A stretch of DNA of 64,000 bases from Salinicoccus sp. RF5 (GTDB lineage: Bacteria > Bacillota > Bacilli > Staphylococcales > Salinicoccaceae). This document shows, piece by piece, positions 8,788-18,856 of this stretch. The translations under genes and the position numbers were made by a program. How positions within the stretch are numbered: position 1 is the first letter of the stretch; each line of letters opens with the position of its first letter. Location of the stretch: assembly GCF_020786625.1 (NCBI RefSeq), contig NZ_JAJGRC010000001.1, positions 1,054,001 to 1,118,000 on the forward strand. Direction: 5' to 3'. The notes beneath the pieces were generated by a model, which was not told where the DNA came from, did not search any database, and saw only the letters and a program-made list of their open reading frames with translations.

Positions 8788-9876
8788 TCATACTTCCACC
8801 CCGAACGTCCTCGTTTCTATGACTAGCTGCCGGACCAGTTCGCCGGCAGACATGGTGCGGGCCATGCCCTTCCCCTGGCCGGCAAGGAGCATGGCATATT
8901 CTGTGCTGCCTGCAGCCTTCGAAGCATCCTGGACCGGCTGGGTCAGGCGCCTCTGGACTGGATAGTCGACCATGCTCTTCGTATGTTCGGCCATATCCCT
9001 GATGAAAGTATTCTGGATCGCCCGTGCAGCACGACCAGTAAATACTTTCGTCAAGACGGATGGTATATGCCGATTTTCACTCAGCGCATTCTTATGTACC
9101 AGATGCGCCCCGCTTTCTTCAGTAGAGATGAAGGCCGTACCCAACTGGACACCTGCTGCACCGAGGATTCTTGCAGCCGCAACACCGCGTCCATCCATGA
9201 TGCCGCCTGCAGCGATGACCGGAATGGACAGCTGGTCTGCCGCTTCAGGAATCAGGCTCATGAGGCCCACGAGACTGTCGTCCACCGGATTGAGGAATGT
9301 CCCCCGGTGGCCGCCTGCTTCTGCCCCCTGAAGCACAACAGCATCGAATCCGGCCCGTTCGATCGCTTCAGCTTCCTCCACTGTCGTTGCTGTACCGAGC
9401 AGGATCGTCCCGGCCTCTTTCAGCCGTTCGATGTGATGACTTTCCGGGATGCCGAAAATGAAGGAGCATACAGGCACCTTCTCCTCCACAATGACATCGA
9501 GCTGGGCATCGAACTTCACTTTGATGTCCTTCATATCCGGCGGTATGAAAGTTTCCTGCTCCAGCCCAAAGTGGTCATACACCGGCCTCAGCTTTTCATA
9601 GGCACCGGCAATATTCTCTTCAGTGACTTTGAAGTTCCATGGGACGAACAGGTTGGCACCGAAGGCGCCATCGTTCCTCTTCTTCAGTTCATGAATCGTT
9701 TTACGCAATGCTTCCGGATCCATGCCGCCTGCACCGATCATGCCGAGTCCCCCGGCCCGGGAGACGGCACTGACCAGTTCTTCGGTCGTTATGCCGCCTG
9801 CCATAGGCGCCTGTATGATTGCATGCTCCACCCCGAGCAGTTCCTTGAGCATACTGTTGCCTCGTGATGTATCCAC
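8788..9876 (-). CDS. nitronate monooxygenase / FabK-like flavoprotein
   Basis: TIM-barrel FMN enzyme of the 2-nitropropane dioxygenase family. Family features are visible: the N-terminal IIQAPMAGGITTEELVSAVS, the phosphate-binding AGGIMDGRGVAAARILGA and GVQLGTAFISTEESGAH. Members oxidise alkyl nitronates or act as enoyl-ACP reductase FabK; the sequence alone does not decide, and no fab gene is adjacent. The longest frame starts at a GTG (9876) with AAGGGGG 8 nt upstream; an ATG eight codons further in has a weaker site, and homologues commonly begin there. Monocistronic by position. Confidence 0.88.
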   Translation of the reverse strand: MDTSRGNSMLKELLGVEHAIIQAPMAGGITTEELVSAVSRAGGLGMIGAGGMDPEALRKTIHELKKRNDGAFGANLFVPWNFKVTEENIAGAYEKLRPVYDHFGLEQETFIPPDMKDIKVKFDAQLDVIVEEKVPVCSFIFGIPESHHIERLKEAGTILLGTATTVEEAEAIERAGFDAVVLQGAEAGGHRGTFLNPVDDSLVGLMSLIPEAADQLSIPVIAAGGIMDGRGVAAARILGAAGVQLGTAFISTEESGAHLVHKNALSENRHIPSVLTKVFTGRAARAIQNTFIRDMAEHTKSMVDYPVQRRLTQPVQDASKAAGSTEYAMLLAGQGKGMARTMSAGELVRQLVIETRTFGVEV

Positions 9877-10075
9877 TTGCCCTACCCCCTTGACGTTACT
9901 TCCATGAACGTGTTTCTACTATTTAAATGGAGGTGGTCCGTCCACCCCCTTGTTACTGTACACTACAATGGCCCACATTGTGTTTATCTATACCCCAATT
10001 TCCAGATGCTATACAATTTTACATATCTATTCTATGATAAAAGGAATAATAAATTTGAAATGAAGGTGCAATGGT

Positions 10076-10627
10076 GTGAAAATTCTACCCGCAATCCGTT
10101 CCATGAAGGATTTTGAAAAACTGATCGGCAGTCCCTATCGGGCCTGTGTCATCCTGGATATCCATATCGGCCACCTGGAAAGCCATATCACCACCATAAA
10201 GAAACATGGTTTTGATGTCTATCTTCATCTCGACCTCATCAAGGGGCTTGCGGTGGACACCGCTTCGCTCGAATACATACACCAGAAATATAAGCCGACG
10301 GGCATCGTCACCACACGTGGCAGGATCATCAAAAAGGCCAACCAGCTCGGCCTGGAGACTGTTCTGCGCATTTTTGTCATCGATTCCTCAGCCATCGAGA
10401 AAAGCATCGAACTCATCAGACAGACGGAGCCGAAGCTGATTGAAATCCTGCCCGGTGTCGTGCCGAAAGTGATCCACCTGATCAATTCAGAAGTGGAAGC
10501 TGATGTCATCGCAGGGGGATTGATTGAAACGCAGCGTGAAGTCGACGAGGCCATCGCCGCCGGAGCGAAGTATGTGACGACAAGCAAGACCAGCCTGTGG
10601 TTCGATCCCGCCAACCAAACTCCCTGA
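10076..10627 (+). CDS. glpP: glycerol uptake operon antiterminator GlpP
   Basis: RNA-binding regulator that, when bound to glycerol-3-phosphate, prevents termination in the leaders of glycerol genes. The 183-residue protein has the half-barrel fold signatures LDIHIGHLE, VYLHLDLIKGLA, GIVTTRGRIIKKA, EILPGVVPKVI and ADVIAGGLIET. The start is a GTG at 10076 with AAGGTG seven bases upstream; an overlapping ATG at 10071 is out of frame. It is followed by a promoter and leader terminator in front of glpF, exactly the target expected. Confidence 0.95.
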   Translation: MKILPAIRSMKDFEKLIGSPYRACVILDIHIGHLESHITTIKKHGFDVYLHLDLIKGLAVDTASLEYIHQKYKPTGIVTTRGRIIKKANQLGLETVLRIFVIDSSAIEKSIELIRQTEPKLIEILPGVVPKVIHLINSEVEADVIAGGLIETQREVDEAIAAGAKYVTTSKTSLWFDPANQTP

Positions 10628-10639
10628 AGTATATAAAAG

Positions 10640-10668
10640 TTGACAGCGCTGCCATTATAGGATAGATT
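10640..10668 (+). promoter_or_regulatory. glpF promoter with overlapping cre-like palindrome
   Basis: TTGACA (10640-10645), 17-bp spacer, TAGATT (10663-10668). The palindrome TGACAGCGCTGCCA (10641-10654) overlaps the -35; it has the cre core spacing TG...CG...CA but departs at inner positions. CcpA repression of glycerol uptake is established in Bacillus, so the placement is sensible. The promoter is read directly; the cre role is inferred. Confidence 0.6.
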
Positions 10669-10700
10669 ATAAAGTAAGTTAATAGGACACGGAGAGACAG

Positions 10701-10746
10701 AGCCCACATTAGTAGCTTTTACAAAGCTACCAGTGTGGGCTTTTTT
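10701..10746 (+). terminator. GlpP-controlled leader terminator of glpFKD
   Basis: Two nested stems: outer AGCCCACA/TGTGGGCT and inner GTAGCTTT/AAAGCTAC, then TTTTTT, located 42 bp before the glpF start. The leader just upstream has GGACACGGAGAGACAGAG, in the position where GlpP is known to bind in Bacillus glp leaders. Being inside the 5' leader and not after a gene, it fits antitermination by the upstream glpP product. Confidence 0.85.
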
Positions 10747-10788
10747 ATGTTTTATTAGCGGATCAATCAAACAAAGGAGTGGTTTGCA

Positions 10789-11607
10789 ATGAATGAACTC
10801 GTTGCAGAATTTGTTGGAACGGCAATACTTATCCTGTTCGGGGCAGGCGTCGTAGCCAACGTCAATTTGAAGGGGTCCCTGGCGAAAGGGTCGGACTGGA
10901 TCGTCATCGCATTCGGTTGGGGTTTTGCGGTGGCTTTTGCCGTATATGCCGTCGGCCAGTTCTCAGGTGCACACATCAACCCGGCCGTTACACTCGGCTT
11001 CGCATTTGCGGGTGAATTCGAGTGGGCGAAAGTAATTCCCTACATCATCGCACAGGTACTCGGGGCAATGGTTGGTGCATTCCTCGTCTGGCTGCACTTC
11101 ATGGCGCACTTCAAGGATGAGGATGACGAAGGCACGAAACTTGGTGTGTTCGCCACAGGTCCGGCCTATCCAAACTATGTCGCCAACTTCACCAGTGAGA
11201 TGATCGGTACATTCATCCTTGTCATGGGCCTGCTCTTCATCGGTGCCAATGATTTCACTGAAGGCCTGAACCCGCTCATCGTCGGCTTCCTCATTACGGC
11301 GATCGGACTCAGTCTCGGCGGTACTACGGGATATGCCATCAACCCGGCCCGTGACTTCGGCCCGCGGCTCGCTCACTTCCTCATGCCGATTCCAGGCAAG
11401 GGAAAATCGAACTTCGTCTATGCCATCGTACCGATACTCGGTCCTTTGGCCGGCGGTGCGCTCGGTGCAGCGGTATATAACGCGATATTCCTGGGTTCAC
11501 CGGACCTTTTCCTCGCCATTGCGATCGTCTTCACTGTTTTGGTTCTCGTGCTTGGGGTATTTCTTAATAAAAGCATCCTTAAGGACGAAGCTTCCAAACT
11601 GATGTAG
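10789..11607 (+). CDS. glpF: glycerol facilitator GlpF
   Basis: Aquaglyceroporin channel for glycerol entry. The 272-residue protein has six spans and the two half-helix pore motifs: HINPAVTLG (first NPA) and AINPARDFGPR (second, with the Arg of the selectivity filter and the Asp typical of glycerol channels). Start ATG with AAGGAGTGG upstream. First structural gene of glpFKD, behind the leader terminator. Confidence 0.97.
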   Translation: MNELVAEFVGTAILILFGAGVVANVNLKGSLAKGSDWIVIAFGWGFAVAFAVYAVGQFSGAHINPAVTLGFAFAGEFEWAKVIPYIIAQVLGAMVGAFLVWLHFMAHFKDEDDEGTKLGVFATGPAYPNYVANFTSEMIGTFILVMGLLFIGANDFTEGLNPLIVGFLITAIGLSLGGTTGYAINPARDFGPRLAHFLMPIPGKGKSNFVYAIVPILGPLAGGALGAAVYNAIFLGSPDLFLAIAIVFTVLVLVLGVFLNKSILKDEASKLM

Positions 11608-13202
<1,595 letters not shown>

Positions 13203-13227
13203 TGCCATAAAAATAGGAGGTAGGAAA

Positions 13228-14901
13228 ATGCTGAACACATTGACCAGAAAAGACCAGTTACAGCATATGGAGAAAGTCGACTACGATATCGTCGTCATCG
13301 GCGGCGGCATCACCGGTGCCGGAATCGCACTCGATGCGGCGAAGCGCGGCATGAAGGTCGCACTCGTCGAGATGCAGGACTTTGCTGAAGGGACGAGCAG
13401 CCGGAGCACGAAGCTCGTCCATGGTGGCCTGCGGTATCTGAAGCAGTTCCAGGTGGGTGTCGTACGTGAAACCGGAATCGAGCGTGCCATCGTATATGAG
13501 AATGGCCCGCATGTGACGACCCCTGAATGGATGCTGCTTCCCTTCCACAAAGGCGGCACCTTCGGACAGTTCACGACAAGCATCGGCCTGCGTGTCTATG
13601 ATATGCTCGCTGAAGTCAAAAAGAGCGAGCAGCGCAAGATGCTGAGTGTGGATGATGTCCTTGAGAAGGAACCACTCGTGAAGCAGGACGGCCTGCTTGG
13701 CGGCGGCTACTATGTAGAGTACAGGACGGATGATGCGCGCATGACGATCGAAGTCATGAAGAAAGCTGCAGAGTTCGGTGCTGACCCGATCAACCATGTG
13801 AAAGCCATCGGCTTCGTATATGACGAAGGCAAAGTAGTCGGCATTCACGCCGAAGACCAGCTCAGCGGGGAGACCCATCAGATCCTCGGCCGCCGCGTCA
13901 TCAACGCCACCGGGCCATGGGTGGATGATGTCCGTTCGAATGATGAAGAAGCCAAAAAGGGCAAGAAACAGCTCTTCCTCTCAAAAGGTGTCCACCTCGT
14001 TTTCGATGAGGAGGACTTCCCGCTCCACCAGGCCGTCTACTTCGATGCCAAATCGGATGGCCGTATGATCTTCGCCATCCCAAGAGATGGCAAGACATAT
14101 GTCGGAACGACGGATACGCATTATGAAGGGGACAAGCAGAACCCAGTCACAACGCGCGAAGATCGTCAGTATCTTCTCGATACGGCGAATGATATGTTTC
14201 CGGGACTCGGCCTTACAGAGGAGCATATTGAGTCCACGTGGGCAGGCATACGGCCCCTCATCCATGAAGAAGGCAAGGACCCTTCAGAAATATCCCGGAA
14301 GGATGAAATCTGGGAAGCGAAGAGCAATCTCATCACCATCGCCGGCGGAAAGCTGACCGGCTACCGCCACATGGCCAAGGAGATCGTCGACCTTGTCGCT
14401 AAGCGCCTGGCCAAGGACTATGGACTCAAATTCGATAAAAGTGATACTGTGAACCAGCCGATTTCAGGCGGTGATGTGGGTGGCAGCGAAGGTTTCAGTG
14501 AATTCGTGAGGAATATGGGCGACCGTGCCCCATCCTACGGCCTGTCCATCACAAATGGCCAGAAACTCGCCTCCCACTACGGCAGCAATGTCGAAAAAGT
14601 ATATGAAATCATCGGTGGACTCGGGGAAGCTTCAGAACACTACGGACTGCCGAAGGACGTTCACGCAAAAGTCATCTACAGCATACAGCACGAAATGGCT
14701 GCAAACCCGCGGGACTACTTCGTCAGACGTACAGGCGAACTCTACTTCGACATCGCCAAGGTAGAGGAATACAAAGATGGCGTCATCCAATTGATGAGCG
14801 ACATCCTCGATTGGGATGACAGCACACGCCAGACCTATAGGGATGAACTTGAAGTCGCCTGCCGTGAAGCAAAAGGTGTCTCCACCATGGAACACGCATA
14901 A
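13228..14901 (+). CDS. glpD: aerobic glycerol-3-phosphate dehydrogenase GlpD
   Basis: Membrane-associated FAD enzyme that oxidises glycerol-3-phosphate to dihydroxyacetone phosphate and passes electrons to menaquinone. The dinucleotide-binding motif [17 protein letters not shown] is at about residues 20-38, followed by [17 protein letters not shown] (flavin/substrate loop), and the C-terminal domain has the conserved [13 protein letters not shown]. 557 residues, full length. AATAGGAGGTAGG is a strong ribosome site. Last gene of the unit, followed by a terminator. Confidence 0.97.
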   Translation: MLNTLTRKDQLQHMEKVDYDIVVIGGGITGAGIALDAAKRGMKVALVEMQDFAEGTSSRSTKLVHGGLRYLKQFQVGVVRETGIERAIVYENGPHVTTPEWMLLPFHKGGTFGQFTTSIGLRVYDMLAEVKKSEQRKMLSVDDVLEKEPLVKQDGLLGGGYYVEYRTDDARMTIEVMKKAAEFGADPINHVKAIGFVYDEGKVVGIHAEDQLSGETHQILGRRVINATGPWVDDVRSNDEEAKKGKKQLFLSKGVHLVFDEEDFPLHQAVYFDAKSDGRMIFAIPRDGKTYVGTTDTHYEGDKQNPVTTREDRQYLLDTANDMFPGLGLTEEHIESTWAGIRPLIHEEGKDPSEISRKDEIWEAKSNLITIAGGKLTGYRHMAKEIVDLVAKRLAKDYGLKFDKSDTVNQPISGGDVGGSEGFSEFVRNMGDRAPSYGLSITNGQKLASHYGSNVEKVYEIIGGLGEASEHYGLPKDVHAKVIYSIQHEMAANPRDYFVRRTGELYFDIAKVEEYKDGVIQLMSDILDWDDSTRQTYRDELEVACREAKGVSTMEHA

Positions 14902-14911
14902 ACCATCCTCA

Positions 14912-14937
14912 CCCGCCCCAATATGGGCGGGTTTTTT
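14912..14937 (+). terminator. glpD terminator
   Basis: Stem CCCGCCC/GGGCGGG with a 5-nt loop followed by TTTTTT, 10 bp after the glpD stop. Confidence 0.93.
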
Positions 14938-14973
14938 ATGTTGGTTCGGCGAGTGGGCGGGCGGCGTGGGCTT

Positions 14974-15383
14974 AACTCCCAGTCGGAACATCTCCCACTG
15001 TGAATTGGAGGTCTAACTTGCCGTCGTTCCGCCTGCGACGGTGAGTTAACCCCCTAACTTGCCGTCGTTCCACCTGCGACGGTGAATTAACCCCCTAACT
15101 TGCCATCGTTCCACCTGCGACGGTGAATTAACCCCCTAACTTGCCATCGTTCCACCTGCGACGGTGAGTTAACCCCCTAACTTGCCATCGTTCCACCTGC
15201 GACGGTGAGTTAACCCCCTAACTTGCCATCGCTCCACCTGCGACGGTGAGTTAACGCTCCAACTTGCCGTCGTTCCGCCTGCGACGGTGAGTTAACGCTC
15301 CAACTTGCCGCCGTTCCGCCTGCGACGGTGAGTTAACCCCCTAACTTGCCGTCGTTCCGCCTGCGACGGTGAGTTAACCCTCC
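14974..15383 (+). repeat. 41-bp tandem repeat array, nine units plus one decayed unit
   Basis: Units begin (AACTTG) at 15015, 15056, 15097, 15138, 15179, 15220, 15261, 15302 and 15343, exactly 41 bp apart; a decayed copy with the same spacing starts at 14974. Each unit has CCGTCG, a 9-nt loop TTCCGCCTG, then CGACGG; the stem extends to 12 pairs (AACTTGCCGTCG with CGACGGTGAGTT) if two G-U pairs are allowed in plus-strand RNA. Each ends in the palindrome GTTAAC or ATTAAC plus a C-rich tail. Substitutions are few (G/A in the stem and loop; CCCCCT or CGCTCC tail). It is noncoding: 41 is not a multiple of three and TAA recurs. It lies between the terminators of convergent glpD and ehuA, outside both transcripts. 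Confidence 0.97.
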
Positions 15384-15399
15384 GCCCCCGGCACAAATC

Positions 15400-15430
15400 A
15401 AAAAAGCGCCGGCTTCTGCAGCCGGCGCTT
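15400..15430 (-). terminator. ehuBCDA terminator
   Basis: Stem AAGCGCCGGCT/AGCCGGCGCTT (minus strand, 9-nt central segment) followed by a T-run; 5 bp after the ehuA stop codon. Confidence 0.92.
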
Positions 15431-15435
15431 CATCT

Positions 15436-16212
15436 TTATACTTCTTCTTTTCTGAATCTCCTCAGGAAATCCTGGAGTCTTGGGTTGTCTGACTTGTTGA
15501 TGACCTCATCGGCGGTTCCGGATTCAGCAATGACCCCGTCATCCAGGAAGAGGACGCGGTCTGCTATTTCCAGTGCGAAGTCCATTTCGTGTGTGACGAG
15601 CACCATGGCCATATCATCCTGTTCTGCGAGGTCACGGATGACTTCGAGCACTTCCCCTACAAGTTCCGGATCGAGTGCTGAAGTGACTTCATCGAACAGC
15701 ATGATTTTCGGCTTCATGACCAATGCGCGAGCCATGGCGACACGCTGCTTCTGACCCCCGGAGAGATTGGATGGATAGGCTTCATATTTGTCACCAAGCC
15801 CTACCCGGTCGAGCATCTGTTTGGAGAGCTCCACGGCTTCCGCTTTTTTCAGCTTCTTGACCTGGACAAGCGGAGTGACGCAGTTGTCCAGTATGGTCTT
15901 ATGCGGGAAGAGGTTGAAGTGCTGGAAGACCATGCCGATATTCTTCCTTACTGACCGAAGGTGCTTTTCGTTTGCCGTCTTCATCTTGCCCCCTGATTCC
16001 ATCTTCCATAGATTTTCTCCAGCGACGATGATGTCCCCTTCACTCGGCTCCTCAAGTGTCATCAGCAGGCGGATGATTGTGGTCTTCCCCGAGCCGCTCG
16101 GGCCGATGATCGCAATCTTCTCAGTCGGGTATATATCAAGATTTATGCCCTTCAGAACATGTGTATCACCGAATGACTTATGGACGTCTTTGTATTGTAC
16201 GATGGGTTCCAT
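15436..16212 (-). CDS. ehuA: ectoine/hydroxyectoine ABC transporter ATP-binding protein EhuA
   Basis: ATPase of a polar-amino-acid-type importer. Walker A GPSGSGKTT, Q-loop FQHFNLFPH, signature LSGGQKQRVAMARAL, Walker B IMLFDEVTSALDP, switch VTHEMDFA. 258 residues, normal size. Assigned to ectoine uptake from the receptor EhuB in the same operon. Start ATG at 16212 overlaps the ehuD stop by one base. It was placed last in the operon, unlike ehuA-first in Sinorhizobium. Confidence 0.88.
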   Translation of the reverse strand: MEPIVQYKDVHKSFGDTHVLKGINLDIYPTEKIAIIGPSGSGKTTIIRLLMTLEEPSEGDIIVAGENLWKMESGGKMKTANEKHLRSVRKNIGMVFQHFNLFPHKTILDNCVTPLVQVKKLKKAEAVELSKQMLDRVGLGDKYEAYPSNLSGGQKQRVAMARALVMKPKIMLFDEVTSALDPELVGEVLEVIRDLAEQDDMAMVLVTHEMDFALEIADRVLFLDDGVIAESGTADEVINKSDNPRLQDFLRRFRKEEV

Positions 16213-16919
16213 TATTCGGTCACCTTCACTTTCTTTTGCTTAGTCTCGAATCGACGATTCATTTTATTTTCAAGTCTTCTGATCAGCAGTGCAGAAGGAT
16301 AGCTGAGCAGCAGGAACAGCAGCGCGACGATGGTCAACGGTTCAATATAGGACCATGTCTGTGCACCATAGCTCCGTGCGATGCTCAGTATGCCGACCAC
16401 CCCGATGGTTGCTGCAAGCGGTACTTCCTTGAACAGTATGATCAGGTAGTTTCCGAGCATCGGTATCGTCGGCGGCAGTGCCTGCGGCAGGACGATCTTC
16501 GTCCATTTGTCGCGCGTCGAGAAGTTGAGTGCGGTCGACGCTTCCCACTGTCCCTTGTCCACGCTTTCTATACCGGAACGGTACACCTCACTGATATAGG
16601 TGGAAAAATGGATTCCAAGTGCCAGCATGGCTGCGACGAAGGGTGTGAAGGATGTTCCTACATACGGTACCATCGGCCACGCAAAGTACAGGAAGAAAAT
16701 CTGCACAATCGGCGGCGTGGATCGTATGAACTCTTTTATCCAATAGACGATGAAATTGAATGGTTTGACTGGTGTGGACTCGAGGAGCAGCCAGACGAAC
16801 CCTGCAACCAACGCAAGCAGGTAACTGGCCACAGTGAGGCCCAATGTGATCTTGAGTCCCTCCAGTATGATTGGAAATGCATTGAAGAATGTTTCCCAAC
16901 TCCAATATGTTGCTGACAT
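16212..16919 (-). CDS. ehuD: ectoine/hydroxyectoine ABC transporter permease EhuD
   Basis: Membrane permease of the HisM/GlnP family, 235 residues with about five spans. LVASYLLALVAGFVWLL is the first span after an amphipathic start; RSTPPIVQIFFLYF and EVYRSGIESVDKGQWEAS (ATPase-contact region) are characteristic. Coupled by one-base overlaps to ehuC before and ehuA after. Substrate assignment rests on ehuB. Confidence 0.87.
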   Translation of the reverse strand: MSATYWSWETFFNAFPIILEGLKITLGLTVASYLLALVAGFVWLLLESTPVKPFNFIVYWIKEFIRSTPPIVQIFFLYFAWPMVPYVGTSFTPFVAAMLALGIHFSTYISEVYRSGIESVDKGQWEASTALNFSTRDKWTKIVLPQALPPTIPMLGNYLIILFKEVPLAATIGVVGILSIARSYGAQTWSYIEPLTIVALLFLLLSYPSALLIRRLENKMNRRFETKQKKVKVTE

Positions 16920-17581
16920 CAGCTCGCCACCCCTCTCTTGGAGATTTTCTCACCTTTTTTGGAAAGCCAGATGAGCGGCAGTGCGATGATGAAGTACATT
17001 ACCAGTACCATGAAATAGGCCAGTGGTCCTTCTGAAAGATTCGATGACCGATATATGTCCCCGTAGTAGAGTATGTCGGTCAGACCGATCAGTGAGACGA
17101 GGGCTGTACCTTTAAGTATCTGTATTGAATAGTTTCCGAACTCGGGCAGCATCAGCCTGAGTGCCTGGGGCAGTATGATATGCCTCATGCGCTGGAATCT
17201 TGAAAGATTCAGTGCAACACTCGCCTCCGTCTGGCCCTTGTCGATGGACAGAATGGAACTTCTGACCACTTCCGACATATACGCCCCGTAGTTCAGTGCA
17301 ATGGCAACGACCCCTACCCACCAGTTGCTTCCAAGGTCGATATTGAACAGCATCGGCACGGCATAGTAGAGCCAGAAGAGCTGGACAATCAGCGAAGTCC
17401 CCCGGAAGATTTCAACATATAATGTAGTGAAGCCACGAATGAATGGATTTTTCGCCAACCGTGAAAGGCCGGCGATGAATGCCATTACGAAAGAGAAGAA
17501 CGTGGCCATCAGAAATATGCTGATGGTCGTCCATGCACCCTGGGACAGGTAGGTCAGTATGTTCACCCCGGTATCAAACAT
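16919..17581 (-). CDS. ehuC: ectoine/hydroxyectoine ABC transporter permease EhuC
   Basis: Second permease subunit of the same family: VEIFRGTSLIVQLFWLYY and EVVRSSILSIDKGQTEAS are the conserved blocks. A GTG three codons upstream (17590) is possible, but AAGGAGTGAGG lies at the correct distance from the ATG at 17581, giving 220 residues. A hairpin terminator separates it from ehuB by 68 bp. Confidence 0.87.
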   Translation of the reverse strand: MFDTGVNILTYLSQGAWTTISIFLMATFFSFVMAFIAGLSRLAKNPFIRGFTTLYVEIFRGTSLIVQLFWLYYAVPMLFNIDLGSNWWVGVVAIALNYGAYMSEVVRSSILSIDKGQTEASVALNLSRFQRMRHIILPQALRLMLPEFGNYSIQILKGTALVSLIGLTDILYYGDIYRSSNLSEGPLAYFMVLVMYFIIALPLIWLSKKGEKISKRGVAS

Positions 17582-17602
17582 TTTCCTCACTCCTTATCTT
17601 CC

Positions 17603-17642
17603 AATAAAAAGGTCCAGTTTTTCCAAAGGAATGACTGGACCT
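17603..17642 (-). terminator. intra-operon terminator between ehuB and ehuC
   Basis: Stem AGGTCCAGT/ACTGGACCT followed on the minus strand by TTTTTATT, directly after the ehuB stop. A partial terminator after the receptor gene is a common way to make more receptor than membrane subunits. Confidence 0.8.
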
Positions 17643-17649
17643 GAAAAGA

Positions 17650-18558
17650 TTATTCGCCTTCACACAGCTGCTCGGTTGTCACTTCTCCGACTTCCACTCT
17701 GTTGTTTTCTGCAGTGAAGCCTTGGGATTCATCGAGAATCTCATCGATTGTGCCATCTTCCTTCAGCGTTTCGAGTGCATCGTTATATGCAGTGCGGAGC
17801 TCTTCATCCTCAAGGTTGAATGCTGCTGCACCGAAGCTTGGTATACCCTCGATATCAGGCTGCTCGAAATCTTCGACGATTTCCACATCGTCACTATCCA
17901 GTGATTCATATGCTGCCCTGAGCGTTGCTTCAGTCGCCGCTGTCACATCCGCGTTACCGGATTGTACTGCTGAAAGCTGTGCAGGTATGTCTCCGACCGA
18001 CATGATCTGGCTTGGATCTACACCCTCCTGATCGAGGAAGTCGAACTGTGTCGTTCCTTCCATAAGTGCCACCGTCACGTCAGGGTTGTCGGCGATATCC
18101 GCATAGCTGTGGATATCTTGCGGGTTGCCCGCTTGTACCACGAGCCCTTCACCGTACTGCATTTCAGGTTCTGCAAACAGTGCATTTTCACAACGGTCCG
18201 GCAGGATCGCCATACCGGCAGTGATGACATCATACTGTCCGGCCTGTACGCCCGGAATCAGTTCGCCCCAGTCCGTCAGGTGCCCTTCCACATTGTCGAT
18301 GCCCATTTCCTGGAACACCGCTGTCGCTATGTCTATTGCGGCCCCTTCAAGTTCTCCGCTCTCTGAATCTTCATAAGCATAAGGCGGTTCATTCGCAAAT
18401 CCGATGTTCACAGTCCCGCTTTCCTGAAGTTCAGCAAGCTTTCCTGATTCTCCACCGGATTCCCCTTCTCCGGACCCGCTGTCTTCCGAGCCTCCATTAC
18501 CGCAGGCTGCGAGTACGAGAACAAGCCCAAGCATAAGTACTAATGCGTAATTCTTCAA
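17650..18558 (-). CDS. ehuB: ectoine/hydroxyectoine-binding lipoprotein EhuB
   Basis: Surface receptor for the compatible solutes ectoine and hydroxyectoine. Lipobox VLAAC puts the lipidated Cys at residue 19, followed by a Gly/Ser/Glu linker to about 40. The domain (SBP_bac_3) recalls Sinorhizobium EhuB: IGFANEPPYAYED with the ligand-binding Glu, GMAILPDRCENALFAEP with the binding Arg, the segment QPDIEGIPSFGAAAF, and the closing LTTEQLC-like TTEQLC, whose Cys may pair with the one in DRCEN. The start is a TTG at 18558 with AGGAGGAGA upstream. A generic amino-acid receptor is the alternative, but these blocks favour EhuB. Confidence 0.9.
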   Translation of the reverse strand: MKNYALVLMLGLVLVLAACGNGGSEDSGSGEGESGGESGKLAELQESGTVNIGFANEPPYAYEDSESGELEGAAIDIATAVFQEMGIDNVEGHLTDWGELIPGVQAGQYDVITAGMAILPDRCENALFAEPEMQYGEGLVVQAGNPQDIHSYADIADNPDVTVALMEGTTQFDFLDQEGVDPSQIMSVGDIPAQLSAVQSGNADVTAATEATLRAAYESLDSDDVEIVEDFEQPDIEGIPSFGAAAFNLEDEELRTAYNDALETLKEDGTIDEILDESQGFTAENNRVEVGEVTTEQLCEGE

Positions 18559-18616
18559 AAGAATCTCCTCCTAGTAAGTTGGTTATCTTTCCCTAGCCAT
18601 GAACATGTACAACGTT

Positions 18617-18644
18617 AGTATACAGGAGTGACGTTCTGTGTCAA
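18617..18644 (-). promoter_or_regulatory. ehuB promoter
   Basis: On the minus strand TTGACA (18639-18644), 16-bp spacer, TATACT (18617-18622), about 55 bp before the TTG start. Near-consensus sigma-A promoter; no obvious osmotic-regulator site could be named. Confidence 0.75.
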
Positions 18645-18736
18645 ATTCAGGATGCGGTGGATAAAAAAGGGGGGAAACATAACGTCGGGGGACTATGCTG
18701 TAAAAGCAGTAGGACTTGAATCAATTTTAATATAAA

Positions 18737-18765
18737 TTTACAGATAATTCAAATTATATTGTAAA
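18737..18765. repeat. 29-bp imperfect palindrome between clpB and ehuB
   Basis: TTTACA at one end and TGTAAA at the other enclose nearly symmetric TAATT/AATTA arms. It is AT-rich, about 100 bp upstream of the ehuB promoter and downstream of the clpB terminator. It could be a regulator site; symmetry in AT-rich DNA arises readily, so confidence is low. Confidence 0.35.
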
Positions 18766-18811
18766 TGTTCAACTATTAAAATGATTTTCATCATTTGAGA
18801 ACATATGCAAC

Positions 18812-18843
18812 AAAAAAGCTGCCCCTCATCAGAGGGACAGCTT
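18812..18843 (-). terminator. clpB terminator
   Basis: Stem AAGCTGTCCCTC/GAGGGGCAGCTT (one G-U-type mismatch) followed by TTTTTT on the minus strand, about 14 bp after the clpB stop. Confidence 0.9.
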
Positions 18844-18856
18844 GGATAAAACTGAT

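Noticed and set aside
9877-10116. 79-codon frame on the plus strand before glpP
   Set aside because: Low-complexity translation and overlap with the glpP start; no ribosome site.
14974-15383. CRISPR array
   Set aside because: Units are contiguous at 41 bp with no unique spacers and no cas genes nearby; it is a simple tandem array.
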